Shown here piece after piece: positions 35,049 to 45,324 of a stretch of 64,000 nt of DNA. The notes under the pieces are model-generated. The model did no database searches and was not told the origin of the DNA. It worked only from the letters and a program-made list of their open reading frames with translations. Each line of letters opens with the position of its first letter. The stretch's first letter is position 1. Source of the stretch: Streptococcus sp. HMSC067H01 (GTDB lineage Bacteria > Bacillota > Bacilli > Lactobacillales > Streptococcaceae). The stretch covers positions 51,403 to 115,402 of the forward strand of contig NZ_KV817792.1 in NCBI RefSeq assembly GCF_001814775.1, in the 5' to 3' direction. The position numbers were made by a program, and so were the translations under genes.

Positions 35049-35255
35049 TTATTTTCGATTTGAAATGACAAATTTATCAATAAATAGCAAGTGATATAAG
35101 GCAAGTGATGCCCCATAACAACATCCATGAAAAGAGATTTCTTGATGAGTCAGTGGAAACGAAGAACTATTACCCATATAAAGGCATGACAAAATTACAA
35201 AAATAATCCAAAATAAATCAGTCCATTTATATTTTGAAAAATATTTTTTCCACAT
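35049..35255 (-). CDS. Small hypothetical membrane protein
   Basis: A 68-residue protein with a strong AAGGAGG about 7 nt before the ATG, which is the main reason to accept it. Basic N-terminus (MWKKYFSKYKW), one clear membrane segment (LFWIIFVILSCLYMG), a polar middle and a second hydrophobic stretch (GASLALYHLLFI). No family recognised. It is alone between rlmA and malP, convergent with rlmA. Confidence 0.6.
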   Translation of the reverse strand: MWKKYFSKYKWTDLFWIIFVILSCLYMGNSSSFPLTHQEISFHGCCYGASLALYHLLFIDKFVISNRK

Positions 35256-35275
35256 AAGAACATCCTCCTTCTTTA

Positions 35276-35463
35276 CTACAATACAATTATAATACTGTTT
35301 GTAAACGAATACAAGAAATTTGAGGTAACAGCTAAGAAGAACCTCAGGCTTAAAGGTAGTAAAACCAGCCTTCTTAGTGTTCTCTAGGTCTTATTTTTAA
35401 GTCTAGAAATTATTGACAAATTATTTTTTTTTGAGACCAGTCAACCTCAAATCCATAACATTC
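35276..35463. other. Unassigned structured stretch upstream of the small membrane gene
   Basis: Contains three short perfect inverted repeats: TGAGGT/ACCTCA (35321-35346), AGGCT/AGCCT (35346-35371) and CTAAGAAG/CTTCTTAG (35332-35377), which overlap and could form alternative folds. A TATAAT for the small gene lies near 35286. No ORF recognised. Confidence 0.35.
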
Positions 35464-35497
35464 AAAAAAGCGAATTTCATTTGAAACTCGCTTTTTT
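35464..35497 (-). terminator. Terminator of malQP
   Basis: A 10-bp stem (AAAAAAGCGA / TCGCTTTTTT) with an inner TTTCA/TGAAA pairing, symmetrical and possibly bidirectional. Confidence 0.85.
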
Positions 35498-35521
35498 ACA
35501 AAATGTATTAGTATAATTTTC

Positions 35522-37780
35522 TTAGTTCAAGTGCCAGATATCTTCGTTATACTGAGCGATTGTACGGTCAGATGAGAAGAATCCTGCTTTAGCAATGTTA
35601 ACGATAACTTTATCCAACCATGCGTCACGGTCTTCGTACTCAGCAAGCATTTGCTCTTTCACTTTGATGTAGTCTTCCAAGTCAAGGAGAGTCATGAACC
35701 AGTCTTTGTTGATCAATTCATTGTAAAGACGTTCCAAGCGTTCTTTCTTACCTACTGCAAGAACAGCGTCGCTCACGATGAAGTCAACCAATGGTTTGAT
35801 AGCTTCACGAGCGTAAAATTCGCTTGATTTGTATGCTGATTTAGCGTAAAGGTCGATAACAGTTTCTGAATCTTCACCGAAGATGTAGATGTTTTCGTCT
35901 CCAACCAACTCAGCGATTTCCACGTTAGCACCGTCCATAGTACCAAGAGTCAAAGCTCCGTTCAACATGAATTTCATGTTACCAGTACCTGAAGCTTCTT
36001 TAGAAGCAAGTGAGATTTGTTCTGAGATATCACATGCTGGGATGAGGAAGCTTGCTGCAGTAACGTTGTAGTTTTCAACCATTACAACTTGCAAGTGTGG
36101 TGCTACTGCTGGGTCGTTAGCAATCACTTCTGACAAGCAAAGAATCAAGTGGATGATGTCTTGGGCGATTGTGTAGGCAGGAGCTGCTTTACCACCAAAG
36201 AATACTGTGATTGGACGAGCAGGGATATTACCAGCCTTGATGTCCAAGTATTTGTGGATCACATACAATGCATTCATTTGTTGGCGTTTGTACTCGTGAA
36301 GACGTTTGATTTGGATGTCAAAGATAGAGTTAGTATTGATTTCCACACCTTGGTGTTCTTTCAAGTGGCGAGCCAATTTACGTTTGTTGTGAGCTTTGAT
36401 GCTTTCCAATTTTTCTTTGACAGCAGCCTTGTCTTCGTAAGAAAGAAGGTCTTCCAATTTAGAAGCTTCATGGTGCCATTCGCGGCCAAGGATCTCATCC
36501 AAGTAGTGAGACAAGCTTGGGTTAGCATGCATGAGCCAACGACGGAAAGTGATACCGTTTGTTTTGTTGTTGAATTTTTCTGGGTAAAGATCGTAGAAAG
36601 CTTTCAACTCAGAGTTCTTCAAAATTTCTGTGTGAAGAGCTGCAACCCCGTTTACGCTGTATCCATAGTGGATATCCATGTGGGCCATATGTACACGATC
36701 GTTTTCATCAATGATTTGAACAGCTGGATCTTTGTATTCAGCACGAACACGACGATCCAATTCTTTGATGATTGGTACCAAGTGAGGAACCACTTCTTCT
36801 AAGAATTCAAGAGGCCATTTTTCAAGGGCTTCAGCAAGAATTGTGTGGTTTGTGTAGGCAGTCATGCTACGAACGATAGAGATTGCTTCATCAAGTTCGA
36901 TACCACGTTCAGTCAAAAGACGGATCAATTCAGGGATCACCATTGATGGGTGAGTATCGTTGATTTGTACAACTGCGTAGTCAGCAAGGTCATGCAAGTT
37001 GCTTCCTTTTTCGATTGCTTCATCGATGATCAATTGCGCACCGTTTGAAACCATGAAGTATTGTTGGAAGATACGGAGCAATTCACCTTGTTTGTCGCTA
37101 TCGTCTGGGTAAAGGAAAAGAGTCAAGTTGCGAGCGATGTCTGTCTTGTCAAAGTTAATGCCATCTTCAATGATAGATGAATCAACTGAATCCAAGTCAA
37201 ACAAACGCAAACGGTTTTTCGTAGCTGTTTTGTAACCAGGTACATCGATATCGTAAAGAGTAGATGTCAATGTAAAGTGTGCAAATGGCACTTGGTAGCT
37301 ACGGCTTGAGCGAACCAACCAGTTTTGGTCAGTCAACCAAGCGTTAGGAATTGTTTCTTGTTGGTTGTTTTTAAGCACTTGTTGGAAAAGACCGTAGTGG
37401 TAGTTCAAACCAACCCCATCACCGTTCAAACCAAGTGTAGCGATTGAGTCGATAAAGCAGGCTGCCAAACGTCCCAAACCACCATTACCAAGTGATGGTT
37501 CCAATTCTACTTCTTCGATTTCGATCAACTCTTTACCTGCATCAGCAAGTTCTTTCTTAACATCGTCATAAAGACCAAGGTTAATCAAGTTGTTAGACAA
37601 GAGTTTACCAATCAAGAACTCAGCTGAGATATAGTAAACTTTTTTCTTACCAGTGTTGACTGGTTTTTGGCTGCTTGCAAGTTTGCTGTAGTTAAGAAGA
37701 GCAAGGTAAAGCTCTTCGTTACTACATTCTGCGATAGATTTATTGTAACGATTTTGTACAAATTCTTTTAATGGTAACAT
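35522..37780 (-). CDS. malP: Maltodextrin/glycogen phosphorylase
   Basis: A 752-residue GT35 phosphorylase that releases glucose-1-phosphate from alpha-1,4-glucans. The N-terminal activation-type region ([17 protein letters not shown]), [15 protein letters not shown], and the PLP-lysine block [27 protein letters not shown] are all intact. It follows malQ by 23 bp in the MalR-controlled malQP operon, working with malQ on imported maltodextrins. Confidence 0.97.
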   Translation of the reverse strand: MLPLKEFVQNRYNKSIAECSNEELYLALLNYSKLASSQKPVNTGKKKVYYISAEFLIGKLLSNNLINLGLYDDVKKELADAGKELIEIEEVELEPSLGNGGLGRLAACFIDSIATLGLNGDGVGLNYHYGLFQQVLKNNQQETIPNAWLTDQNWLVRSSRSYQVPFAHFTLTSTLYDIDVPGYKTATKNRLRLFDLDSVDSSIIEDGINFDKTDIARNLTLFLYPDDSDKQGELLRIFQQYFMVSNGAQLIIDEAIEKGSNLHDLADYAVVQINDTHPSMVIPELIRLLTERGIELDEAISIVRSMTAYTNHTILAEALEKWPLEFLEEVVPHLVPIIKELDRRVRAEYKDPAVQIIDENDRVHMAHMDIHYGYSVNGVAALHTEILKNSELKAFYDLYPEKFNNKTNGITFRRWLMHANPSLSHYLDEILGREWHHEASKLEDLLSYEDKAAVKEKLESIKAHNKRKLARHLKEHQGVEINTNSIFDIQIKRLHEYKRQQMNALYVIHKYLDIKAGNIPARPITVFFGGKAAPAYTIAQDIIHLILCLSEVIANDPAVAPHLQVVMVENYNVTAASFLIPACDISEQISLASKEASGTGNMKFMLNGALTLGTMDGANVEIAELVGDENIYIFGEDSETVIDLYAKSAYKSSEFYAREAIKPLVDFIVSDAVLAVGKKERLERLYNELINKDWFMTLLDLEDYIKVKEQMLAEYEDRDAWLDKVIVNIAKAGFFSSDRTIAQYNEDIWHLN

Positions 37781-37803
37781 TTTTTGTGTCTCCTGATAAT
37801 GTC

Positions 37804-39321
37804 TTATTTCTTTAATTCTACCAAATTTTCATTGATACGGCGATAAATTGTAGTCAAGTCAAGCAAAGTTTCTTCGACAGCAGGAGTCAATTGTTCCTCT
37901 GTCATACGCCATGACCAGTTTCCACCAAGAGTAGATGGGAAGTTCATACGAGCTGAACCATCCAACTCTAGCAAATCTTGCATAGTTGCAATCGTCATGA
38001 AACTTACTGATGCGAAGGCTGTACGAAGCATAGCATGCACCACTGTTTCGTACTCTTTACGATTTGTGTAGCGTGCCATGTACTCACGAGTTGGATCATC
38101 AATCTCATCACGGTACCAACCAAGAACAGTGTTGTTATCATGTGTTCCTGTGTACATAACAGAGTTAGCTGGTGCCAAGTGTGGGCTGTCGATACTTTCG
38201 TCTTCTGGATTGAAGGCAAATTGAAGGACCTTCATTCCTGGGAATCCAGTGCGCTCACGTAATTCAATAACTTCATCAGTCATGAAACCAAGGTCTTCAG
38301 CGATGATGTTCAAGTCACCAAGTTCTTCTTTAACCGCTGCAAAGAGTTTGTAGTCAGGTCCTTTCACCCATTTACCAGGTGCTGCTGTTTCAGAACCAGC
38401 TGGAATTTCCCAGTAAGACTCAAATCCACGGAAGTGGTCGATACGAACGATATCGTAGATTTTGAAGCTTTCACGCAAGCGTTCAATCCACCATTTGTAA
38501 CCATCGCGATCCATAGCTTCCCAGTCATAGATTGGGTTACCCCAGAGCTGACCAGTAGCAGAGAATTCATCTGGTGGGCAACCTGCGATGCAAGTCGCTT
38601 TCCCGTTTCCATCTGTTTTAAAGAGATGTGGATTTGCCCACATATCGCTTGAATCTTCAGCAACATAGATTGGCATATCCCCCACAATCTCGATGTGGTT
38701 TTCGTTAGCGTATGCTTTCAATTTCAACCATTGTTGGAAGAAAAGGTATTGGGTTACGCGGTGGTAAACAAGCTTGTCAGCTAATTTCTCACGGTAGCTT
38801 TCAAGAGTTGAAGCTTTACGAGCACGAGCATCTGCATCTGGCCATTCTGTCCAAGCAAGATTATCAAAATGCTCCTTGATAGCCATATACTCTGCAAATA
38901 GTTCAAGCCATGATTGATTTTCTTGAGCAAATTTTTCGAAGTCTTTGACATCTCCGGCTTCAAGGAAACGTTTGACAGCTTTCTCTAGAAGCGGACGACG
39001 TGCATAGTAGATTTTAGCGTAGTCAACTTCAGTTGGGTTACTACCAAAGTCCACGCCTTCAAGATCACTTGCTTCCAAGAGACCTTGCTCAACCAAGATA
39101 TCAAGATCGATAAAGTGAGTATTACCTGCAAAAGCTGAGAATGATTGGTAAGGTGAGTCACCATAGCTTGTTGTTCCCAATGGAAGGATTTGCCAGTAGC
39201 GTTGCTTAGTGCGAACCAAGAAGTCAACGAAATCATAGGCGCTTTGACCAAATGATCCGATTCCGTAAGCTCCTGGAAGTGATGAGATGTGCATCAACAC
39301 ACCACTTTGACGTTTTTTCAT
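37804..39321 (-). CDS. malQ: 4-alpha-glucanotransferase (amylomaltase)
   Basis: A 505-residue GH77 enzyme that disproportionates short maltodextrins, feeding malP. The nucleophile Asp is in [16 protein letters not shown], the acid/base Glu in [10 protein letters not shown], and [12 protein letters not shown] is a further active-site block. It is the first gene of malQP, transcribed from a promoter with two LacI-type operators. It has an unusually ordinary GAGGTG ribosome site. Confidence 0.97.
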   Translation of the reverse strand: MKKRQSGVLMHISSLPGAYGIGSFGQSAYDFVDFLVRTKQRYWQILPLGTTSYGDSPYQSFSAFAGNTHFIDLDILVEQGLLEASDLEGVDFGSNPTEVDYAKIYYARRPLLEKAVKRFLEAGDVKDFEKFAQENQSWLELFAEYMAIKEHFDNLAWTEWPDADARARKASTLESYREKLADKLVYHRVTQYLFFQQWLKLKAYANENHIEIVGDMPIYVAEDSSDMWANPHLFKTDGNGKATCIAGCPPDEFSATGQLWGNPIYDWEAMDRDGYKWWIERLRESFKIYDIVRIDHFRGFESYWEIPAGSETAAPGKWVKGPDYKLFAAVKEELGDLNIIAEDLGFMTDEVIELRERTGFPGMKVLQFAFNPEDESIDSPHLAPANSVMYTGTHDNNTVLGWYRDEIDDPTREYMARYTNRKEYETVVHAMLRTAFASVSFMTIATMQDLLELDGSARMNFPSTLGGNWSWRMTEEQLTPAVEETLLDLTTIYRRINENLVELKK

Positions 39322-39365
39322 ATTAGCACCTCAAGTGTTTATAGTTAAATATTTCATTTTTATAC

Positions 39366-39381
39366 GCGCAAACGTTTGCGC
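39366..39381. promoter_or_regulatory. MalR operator just downstream of the malQ -10
   Basis: Perfect 16-bp palindrome GCGCAAACGTTTGCGC of the LacI-family type, centred at 39373/39374, 16 bp past the malQ -10. Confidence 0.8.
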
Positions 39382-39388
39382 TAACTAA

Positions 39389-39417
39389 AGTATAACCCAT
39401 TTCTAAAATAAATGCAA
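39389..39417 (-). promoter_or_regulatory. malQP promoter
   Basis: Minus strand TTGCAT (39417-39412), 17-bp spacer, TATACT (39394-39389). The -35 is inside an operator half-site. Confidence 0.82.
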
Positions 39418-39426
39418 GCGTTTGTA
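39413..39426. promoter_or_regulatory. MalR operator over the malQ -35
   Basis: TGCAAGCGTTTGTA, core CAAGCGTTTG centred at 39419/39420, overlapping the -35. Occupancy would block polymerase. Confidence 0.7.
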
Positions 39427-39635
39427 AAAAAACTTTTTCAAATTATTTGCTTTTATAGCTTTTTAAAAATACTATATTCTTATTTTTTCATCTCCTATAA
39501 ATTTCCTCTAAATCATGCAATCGTTTCCCTTCAATTATTTTTGAATCGAAATTTACACGATTACATCTTTTTCTTCTATTATATAAATAATTTTGAGAAT
39601 TAGCTAGTCACAAGCTTTTTAAATTTTTTTCAAAA
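39427..39635. other. AT-rich spacer between the two mal promoters
   Basis: About 209 bp, strongly AT-rich, between the malQ and malX operators, making up half of the 418-bp divergent region. No ORF with a ribosome site and no operator. It may bend the DNA or keep the two promoters independent. Confidence 0.5.
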
Positions 39636-39637
39636 AA

Positions 39638-39655
39638 ACGCTTGCAACCGTTTTC
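39638..39655. promoter_or_regulatory. MalR operator over the malX -35
   Basis: ACGCTTGCAACCGTTTTC with core CAACCGTTTT centred at 39649/39650. It overlaps the -35 of malX. Confidence 0.65.
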
Positions 39656-39670
39656 TGTTTGTGCTATACT
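39642..39670 (+). promoter_or_regulatory. malXCD promoter
   Basis: TTGCAA (39642-39647), 17-bp spacer, TATACT (39665-39670). Same -10 as the malQ promoter and a nearly identical -35. Confidence 0.82.
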
Positions 39671-39679
39671 AAGGTCATA

Positions 39680-39699
39680 AGGGAAAACGTTTGCGTTTC
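39680..39699. promoter_or_regulatory. MalR operator downstream of the malX -10
   Basis: AGGGAAAACGTTTGCGTTTC region, core AAAACGTTTG centred at 39688/39689, 18 bp past the -10. Position mirrors that at malQ. Confidence 0.72.
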
Positions 39700-39739
39700 C
39701 TCGAAATTAAAATTTGTTATTCTTTAGGAGGAATACACT

Positions 39740-41011
39740 ATGTCAACTAAATTCATGAAGAGCGCTGCTGTACTTGGTACTGCTACTCTTGCTAGCTTGC
39801 TTTTGGTAGCTTGCGGAAGCAAAACTGCTGATAAAGCAGCTGATTCTTCTGCATCAGGAAGCCAAGAAATCACTTTCTATGTTGAAGACCAATATAAAGC
39901 CTACGCTGAAAAAGTTGCTGCAGCTTATGAAAAAGAATCAGGTACAAAAGTTAACATCAAATCTGGTGACCAACTTGGCGGACTTGACAAACTTTCACTT
40001 GACAACCAATCAGGTCAAGCTGCTGACGTTATGATGGCACCATACGACCGTGTAGGTAGCCTTGGTACTGATGGACAACTTTCAGAAGTTAAACTAAGCG
40101 ACGGTGCTAAAACAGATGATACTACTAAATCTCTTGTAACAGCTGCTGACGGTAAAGTTTACGGCGCTCCAGCCGTTATCGAGTCACTTGTTATGTACTA
40201 TAACAAAGACTTGCTCAAAGAAGCTCCAAAAACATTTGCTGAACTAGAAGAACTTGCAAAAGATAGCAAATATGCTTTCGCTGGTGAAGATGGCAAAACT
40301 ACTGCCTTCCTAGCTGACTGGACAAACTTCTACTACGCATACGGACTCCTTGCTGGTAACGGTGGTTATGTATTCGGTCAAAATGGTAAAGATCCTAAAG
40401 ATATCGGTCTTGCTAACGATGGTGCTATCGCAGGAATCGAATACGCTAAAACTTGGTACGAAAAATGGCCTAAAGGTATGCAAGATACTGAAGGTGCTGG
40501 AAACTTGATCCAAACTCAATTCCAAGAAGGTAAAACAGCTGCTATCATCGATGGTCCTTGGAAAGCTCAAGCATTCAAAGATGCTAAAGTAAACTACGGT
40601 GTTGCAACTATCCCAACTCTTCCAAACGGCAAAAACTACGCAGCCTTTGGTGGTGGTAAAGCTTGGATCATCCCATCAAGCACTAAGAACCTTGAAGGCG
40701 CTCAAAAATTTGTAGACTTCCTTGTTTCAACTGATCAACAAAAAGCATTCTACGATGCAACTAACGAAATCCCAGCTAACACTGAAGCTCGTGCTTATGC
40801 TGAAGGTAAAAAAGATGAGTTGACTACAGCTGTTATCGAGCAGTTCAAGAACGCACAACCAATGCCAAACATCTCTCAAATGTCAACAGTTTGGGACCCA
40901 GCTAAAACAATGCTCTTTGACGCTGTAAGCGGTAAGAAAGATGCTAAAACAGCTGCTAATGATGCTGTAACATTGATCAAAGAAACAATCCAACAAAAAT
41001 TTGGTAACTAA
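39740..41011 (+). CDS. malX: Maltodextrin ABC transporter substrate-binding lipoprotein
   Basis: A 423-residue family 1 solute-binding lipoprotein. The signal peptide ends in LLLVAC, with lipidated Cys25, then a short Ser/Ala linker and the MBP-like fold (ITFYVEDQYKAYAEKVAAAYEKESGTKVN). It binds maltodextrins at the cell surface for MalC/MalD; the ATPase is encoded elsewhere (MsmK-type in streptococci). AGGAGG precedes the ATG. A hairpin follows, which would leave malX mRNA in excess over malCD. Confidence 0.96.
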   Translation: MSTKFMKSAAVLGTATLASLLLVACGSKTADKAADSSASGSQEITFYVEDQYKAYAEKVAAAYEKESGTKVNIKSGDQLGGLDKLSLDNQSGQAADVMMAPYDRVGSLGTDGQLSEVKLSDGAKTDDTTKSLVTAADGKVYGAPAVIESLVMYYNKDLLKEAPKTFAELEELAKDSKYAFAGEDGKTTAFLADWTNFYYAYGLLAGNGGYVFGQNGKDPKDIGLANDGAIAGIEYAKTWYEKWPKGMQDTEGAGNLIQTQFQEGKTAAIIDGPWKAQAFKDAKVNYGVATIPTLPNGKNYAAFGGGKAWIIPSSTKNLEGAQKFVDFLVSTDQQKAFYDATNEIPANTEARAYAEGKKDELTTAVIEQFKNAQPMPNISQMSTVWDPAKTMLFDAVSGKKDAKTAANDAVTLIKETIQQKFGN

Positions 41012-41021
41012 TTGATTGATT

Positions 41022-41056
41022 CAAGGGAGATAATTTAAACATCTCCCTTGATTTTT
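41022..41056 (+). terminator. Hairpin between malX and malC
   Basis: A 10-bp perfect stem CAAGGGAGAT / ATCTCCCTTG with a 9-nt loop, then ATTTTT. Likely a partial terminator or a 3' stabiliser giving more malX than malCD message. Confidence 0.8.
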
Positions 41057-41134
41057 AGATATATTGACAATGTTTTCAGCGATTTTGCTGATTAGCATCG
41101 AGCTCAACGCTCGTATCTTAGGAAAGGAGCACTC

Positions 41135-42424
41135 ATGGAACAACAACCAAAAAAAGCAGCCTTGCTTTCATTGATTCCTGGGTTGGGACAAATCTATAAC
41201 AAACAAAAAGCTAAAGGTTTTATCTTCCTTGCAGTAACAGTAGTTTTCGTCCTCTATTTTATAGCACTTGCAGCACCTGAATTGAGCAACTTGATCACAC
41301 TCGGTGAAAAACCTGGCCGTGACAACTCTCTATTTATGTTGATTCGTGGTGCATTTCACTCTATTTTTGTAATTGTTTATCTAGCATTTTATATTCTCAA
41401 TATTAAAGATGCTCATACCATTGCAAAACGTATCAATAATGGCATCCCTGTCCCAATGACACTTAAGGATATGATTAAAGGTATCTACGAAAATGGATTC
41501 CCATACTTGCTCATTATCCCATCTTACGTTGCCATGACATTTGCCATCATCTTCCCAGTTATTGTAACCTTGATGATCGCCTTTACTAACTATGATTTCC
41601 AACATTTACCACCAAATAAACTCCTGGACTGGGTTGGATTGACCAACTTCACAAATATCTGGAGCTTGAGTACTTTCCGTTCAGCCTTCGGTTCTGTTCT
41701 TTCTTGGACTATTATCTGGGCTTTGTCTGCATCTACTTTGCAAATTGTACTCGGTATCTTTACAGCTATTATTGCTAACCAACCATTCATCAAGGGGAAA
41801 CGTATCTTTGGTGTTATCTTCCTTCTACCTTGGGCGGTCCCAGCCTTCATCACTATCTTGACATTCTCAAACATGTTCAACGATAGTGTTGGTGCTATCA
41901 ACACTCAAGTAATCCCTCTCTTTGCTAAGGTTCTTCCATTCCTCGATGGAGCACTCATTCCTTGGAAAACAGACCCTACTTGGACTAAGGTTGCCTTGAT
42001 TATGATGCAAGGTTGGCTTGGATTCCCATATATCTACGTTTTGACTTTGGGTATCTTGCAATCTATTCCTAACGACCTTTACGAAGCAGCTTATATTGAC
42101 GGTGCCAATGCTTGGCAAAAATTCCGCAACATCACTTTCCCAATGATCTTGGCTGTTGCAGCACCTACTTTGATTAGCCAATACACTTTCAACTTTAACA
42201 ACTTCTCTATCATGTACCTCTTCAATGGTGGAGGACCTGGTAGTGTCGGAGGGGGAGCTGGTTCAACCGATATCTTAATCTCATGGATCTACCGTTTGAC
42301 AACAGGTACATCTCCTCAATACTCAATGGCGGCAGCTGTTACCTTGATTATCTCTATCATTGTCATCTCAATCTCTATGATCGCATTCAAGAAACTACAC
42401 GCATTTGATATGGAGGACGTCTAA
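41135..42424 (+). CDS. malC: Maltodextrin ABC transporter permease MalC (MalF type)
   Basis: A 429-residue permease with the long N-terminal part of MalF-type subunits and about eight membrane segments. The EAA loop is [20 protein letters not shown] (binds the ATPase). AAGGAG precedes the ATG. Works with MalD as the membrane channel for maltodextrins delivered by MalX. Confidence 0.95.
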   Translation: MEQQPKKAALLSLIPGLGQIYNKQKAKGFIFLAVTVVFVLYFIALAAPELSNLITLGEKPGRDNSLFMLIRGAFHSIFVIVYLAFYILNIKDAHTIAKRINNGIPVPMTLKDMIKGIYENGFPYLLIIPSYVAMTFAIIFPVIVTLMIAFTNYDFQHLPPNKLLDWVGLTNFTNIWSLSTFRSAFGSVLSWTIIWALSASTLQIVLGIFTAIIANQPFIKGKRIFGVIFLLPWAVPAFITILTFSNMFNDSVGAINTQVIPLFAKVLPFLDGALIPWKTDPTWTKVALIMMQGWLGFPYIYVLTLGILQSIPNDLYEAAYIDGANAWQKFRNITFPMILAVAAPTLISQYTFNFNNFSIMYLFNGGGPGSVGGGAGSTDILISWIYRLTTGTSPQYSMAAAVTLIISIIVISISMIAFKKLHAFDMEDV

Positions 42425-42425
42425 G

Positions 42426-43268
42426 ATGAATAACTCAATCAAACTCAAACGTAGACTGACTCAAACCCTTACTTACCTTTACTTGATTGGCCTTTCAATC
42501 GTGATTATCTACCCACTGTTGATTACCATCATGTCAGCCTTTAAAGCAGGTAACGTCTCAGCCTTTAAACTAGATACTAACATCGACCTCAATTTTGATA
42601 ACTTTAAAGGCCTCTTCACTGAAACCTTGTACGGCACTTGGTACCTCAACACTTTGATTATCGCCTTGATTACCATGGTTGTTCAAACAAGTATCATCGT
42701 ATTTGCTGGCTATGCTTACAGCCGTTATAACTTCTTGGCTCGTAAACAAAGTTTGGTTTTCTTCTTGATTATCCAAATGGTGCCAACAATGGCCGCTTTG
42801 ACTGCCTTCTTCGTTATGGCACTTATGTTGAACGCCCTTAACCACAGCTGGTTCCTCATCTTCCTCTACGTTGGTGGTGGTATCCCGATGAATGCTTGGC
42901 TCATGAAAGGCTACTTCGATACAGTGCCAATGTCTCTAGACGAATCTGCAAAACTAGACGGTGCAGGACACTTCCGCCGCTTCTGGCAAATTGTTCTTCC
43001 ACTTGTTCGCCCAATGGTTGCCGTACAAGCTCTCTGGGCCTTCATGGGACCTTTCGGGGACTACATCCTCTCTAGTTTCTTGCTTCGTGAGAAAGAATAC
43101 TTTACTGTTGCCGTAGGTCTCCAAACCTTCGTTAGCAATGTGAAAAACATGAAGATCGCCTACTTCTCAGCAGGTGCTATCCTCATCGCCCTTCCAATCT
43201 GTATTCTCTTCTTCTTCCTACAAAAGAACTTTGTTTCAGGACTTACAAGTGGTGGCGACAAGGGGTAA
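42426..43268 (+). CDS. malD: Maltodextrin ABC transporter permease MalD (MalG type)
   Basis: A 280-residue permease starting at the ATG at 42426, one base after the malC stop; the ribosome site GGAGGACG lies inside the malC end. The frame is open a few codons earlier without a ribosome site. EAA loop region [21 protein letters not shown]. About six membrane segments. Its stop codon lies inside a strong terminator. Confidence 0.95.
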   Translation: MNNSIKLKRRLTQTLTYLYLIGLSIVIIYPLLITIMSAFKAGNVSAFKLDTNIDLNFDNFKGLFTETLYGTWYLNTLIIALITMVVQTSIIVFAGYAYSRYNFLARKQSLVFFLIIQMVPTMAALTAFFVMALMLNALNHSWFLIFLYVGGGIPMNAWLMKGYFDTVPMSLDESAKLDGAGHFRRFWQIVLPLVRPMVAVQALWAFMGPFGDYILSSFLLREKEYFTVAVGLQTFVSNVKNMKIAYFSAGAILIALPICILFFFLQKNFVSGLTSGGDKG

Positions 43269-43290
43269 TATACCCCCCGCCACCCTTTTT
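43251..43290 (+). terminator. Terminator overlapping the malD stop codon
   Basis: GGTGGCG / CGCCACC stem with inner GGGGTA/TACCCC pairing, then CTTTTT. The malD stop is inside the stem. It separates malXCD from malAR. Confidence 0.9.
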
Positions 43291-43412
43291 CATTTTGGAA
43301 CTTGTCCTTACTTAGATAATCTGATGAGAAATAAAAGTTTAAGGTAAGGCTTCTTGTTTGTGAACAATTTAAAGCAAAAGCCTACTTTCAACCAGCATTG
43401 TACCTGCCCCAC

Positions 43413-43441
43413 TTGAAATTAAACACATTTCTCTATATAAT
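43413..43441 (+). promoter_or_regulatory. malA-malR promoter
   Basis: TTGAAA (43413-43418), 17-bp spacer, TATAAT (43436-43441). No MalR operator is visible beside it, so malAR is probably expressed independently of MalR. Confidence 0.75.
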
Positions 43442-43474
43442 ACTCATATAGAAAAATGCCTTAGAAAGAGAATT

Positions 43475-44275
43475 ATGTTGCCATATCCATTTTCTTATTT
43501 TAATAGTATCTGGGGATTCCGTAAGCCCCTATCTCAACGTTTTGATCTCAACTGGTTCCAACTGATTTTTACCAGTATTTTCCTGATCAGCTTGTCTATG
43601 ATCCCTATTGCCATCCAGAACAGTTCTCAGGAAACTTATCCTTTAGAAACTTTCATCGATGATGTCTACACTCCTTTGACGGATAGTGTAGTTCAGGATT
43701 TGGCTGCCAATGCAAAGATTATAGATGGTAAGTTGAGCTACACTGGTTCAACCCCTCATCAAGCTTCTATCCAAATCGGAGACGCTTCTAGTTCAAACTT
43801 CCCTGAGGAATTACTTCTGAACTTTGAACCTGCGAAACTCATCATCAGCAAGCAAGGAAAAGAATTGACCAGCATTCGCTATCACGCGATAACGACTGAG
43901 AGCTTCCAAAGCAAGGAAAGCTTAACACAAGCCATTTCTAAAGACTGGTATCAACAGAATCGCGTCTATATTAGTCTCTTTCTTGTGCTAGGTTCTAGCT
44001 TCCTCTTTGGACTTAATTTTTTTATTGTTGCTTTAGGTGCTAGCCTCTTGCTCTACTTCACGAAAAAATCGCGTCTCTTTTCATTTAAAAACTACAAAGA
44101 GTGCTATCATTTCATTTTGAACTGTTTAGGTTTACCAACCTTACTTGCTATGATTCTAGGTCTCCTAGGCCAAAATATGGCAACTTTAATTACTGTTCAA
44201 AATATTTTATTTATTCTATACCTGGTCACTATCTTTTACAAAACGCATTTCCGTGATCCAGACTACCATAAGTAG
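43475..44275 (+). CDS. malA: MalA, DUF1189 family membrane protein
   Basis: A 266-residue protein with one N-terminal membrane segment, an extracytoplasmic domain (residues ~55-155) and about three C-terminal segments, the DUF1189 layout. It lies upstream of malR as in pneumococcus, where it is called a maltodextrin-use protein of unknown function. The ribosome site is weak (AAAGAGA). It follows malXCD after a terminator and has its own promoter. Confidence 0.85.
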   Translation: MLPYPFSYFNSIWGFRKPLSQRFDLNWFQLIFTSIFLISLSMIPIAIQNSSQETYPLETFIDDVYTPLTDSVVQDLAANAKIIDGKLSYTGSTPHQASIQIGDASSSNFPEELLLNFEPAKLIISKQGKELTSIRYHAITTESFQSKESLTQAISKDWYQQNRVYISLFLVLGSSFLFGLNFFIVALGASLLLYFTKKSRLFSFKNYKECYHFILNCLGLPTLLAMILGLLGQNMATLITVQNILFILYLVTIFYKTHFRDPDYHK

Positions 44276-44284
44276 GAGATTATT

Positions 44285-45271
44285 ATGCCTGTTACGATTA
44301 AAGACGTGGCCAAGGCTGCTGGTGTTTCACCTTCAACCGTAACCCGTGTCATTCAAAATAAATCAACCATTAGCGACGAAACGAAAAAACGCGTTCGCAA
44401 GGCTATGAAGGAACTCAACTACCATCCTAACCTCAATGCCCGAAGCCTAGTAAGTAGCTATACACAGGTTATCGGATTGGTTCTTCCTGACGACTCAGAT
44501 GCCTTCTATCAAAATCCTTTCTTCCCATCTGTCCTCCGTGGTATCGCCCAAGTCGCCTCTGAAAACCACTACGCCATTCAGATTGCGACAGGTAAGGATG
44601 AAAAAGAGCGTTTAAAGGCCATTTCACAAATGGTCTATGGTAAGCGTGTAGACGGTTTGATTTTCCTCTATGCCCAAGAAGAGGACCCTTTGGTTAAGTT
44701 AGTAGCAGACGAGCAATTTCCTTTCCTTATCTTAGGTAAATCTCTATCTCCCTTCATTCCACTTGTCGATAATGACAATGTCCAAGCTGGTTTTGATGCG
44801 ACAGAGTATTTCATCAAAAAAGGATGCAGCCGAATTGCCTTCATCGGGGGGACCAAAAAACTTTTCGTAACTCAGGATCGTTTAAAAGGCTACGAACAAG
44901 CCCTTCAAGAAAATCAGTTGCCTCTCGACAGTCAACGTACCTTCTTTGCAGATGAGTTTCTAGAAGAGAAGGGCTATAACTTTAGTAAACAACTCTTTAA
45001 ATATGACCCTCAGACCGATGCTATTATCACAACGGATAGCCTCTTAGCTGAAGGTGTATGTAACTATCTCAACGAACACCAACTTGATGTTCCAGTCCTC
45101 AGCTTTGACTCGGTAAATCCAAGGTTGAATCTAGCTGCCTATGTAGATATCAACAGCCTTGCTCTTGGCCGAACTTCATTTGAAACCATCCTGCAAATCA
45201 TCAGCGATGCCAAGGAAAATAGACAAATTTGCTATCGTCAATTGATTGCCCACGAAATCGTTGAAAAATAA
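44285..45271 (+). CDS. malR: Maltose operon repressor MalR (LacI family)
   Basis: A 328-residue LacI-type repressor. The N-terminal helix-turn-helix TIKDVAKAAGVSPSTVTRVIQN (residues 4-25) and hinge are followed by a periplasmic-binding-type effector domain. It is the best candidate for the CAAACGTTTG-type operators at malQ and malX. AGGAG precedes the ATG, 9 bp after malA. Confidence 0.95.
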   Translation: MPVTIKDVAKAAGVSPSTVTRVIQNKSTISDETKKRVRKAMKELNYHPNLNARSLVSSYTQVIGLVLPDDSDAFYQNPFFPSVLRGIAQVASENHYAIQIATGKDEKERLKAISQMVYGKRVDGLIFLYAQEEDPLVKLVADEQFPFLILGKSLSPFIPLVDNDNVQAGFDATEYFIKKGCSRIAFIGGTKKLFVTQDRLKGYEQALQENQLPLDSQRTFFADEFLEEKGYNFSKQLFKYDPQTDAIITTDSLLAEGVCNYLNEHQLDVPVLSFDSVNPRLNLAAYVDINSLALGRTSFETILQIISDAKENRQICYRQLIAHEIVEK

Positions 45272-45304
45272 AAACCAACTCTCTATTTTGAGTTGGTTTT
45301 TTTG
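45270..45304 (+). terminator. malAR terminator
   Basis: AAAACCAACT / AGTTGGTTTT, 10-bp perfect stem with a T-run. Confidence 0.9.
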
Positions 45305-45324
45305 TATCCTATTTACCTGAACAA

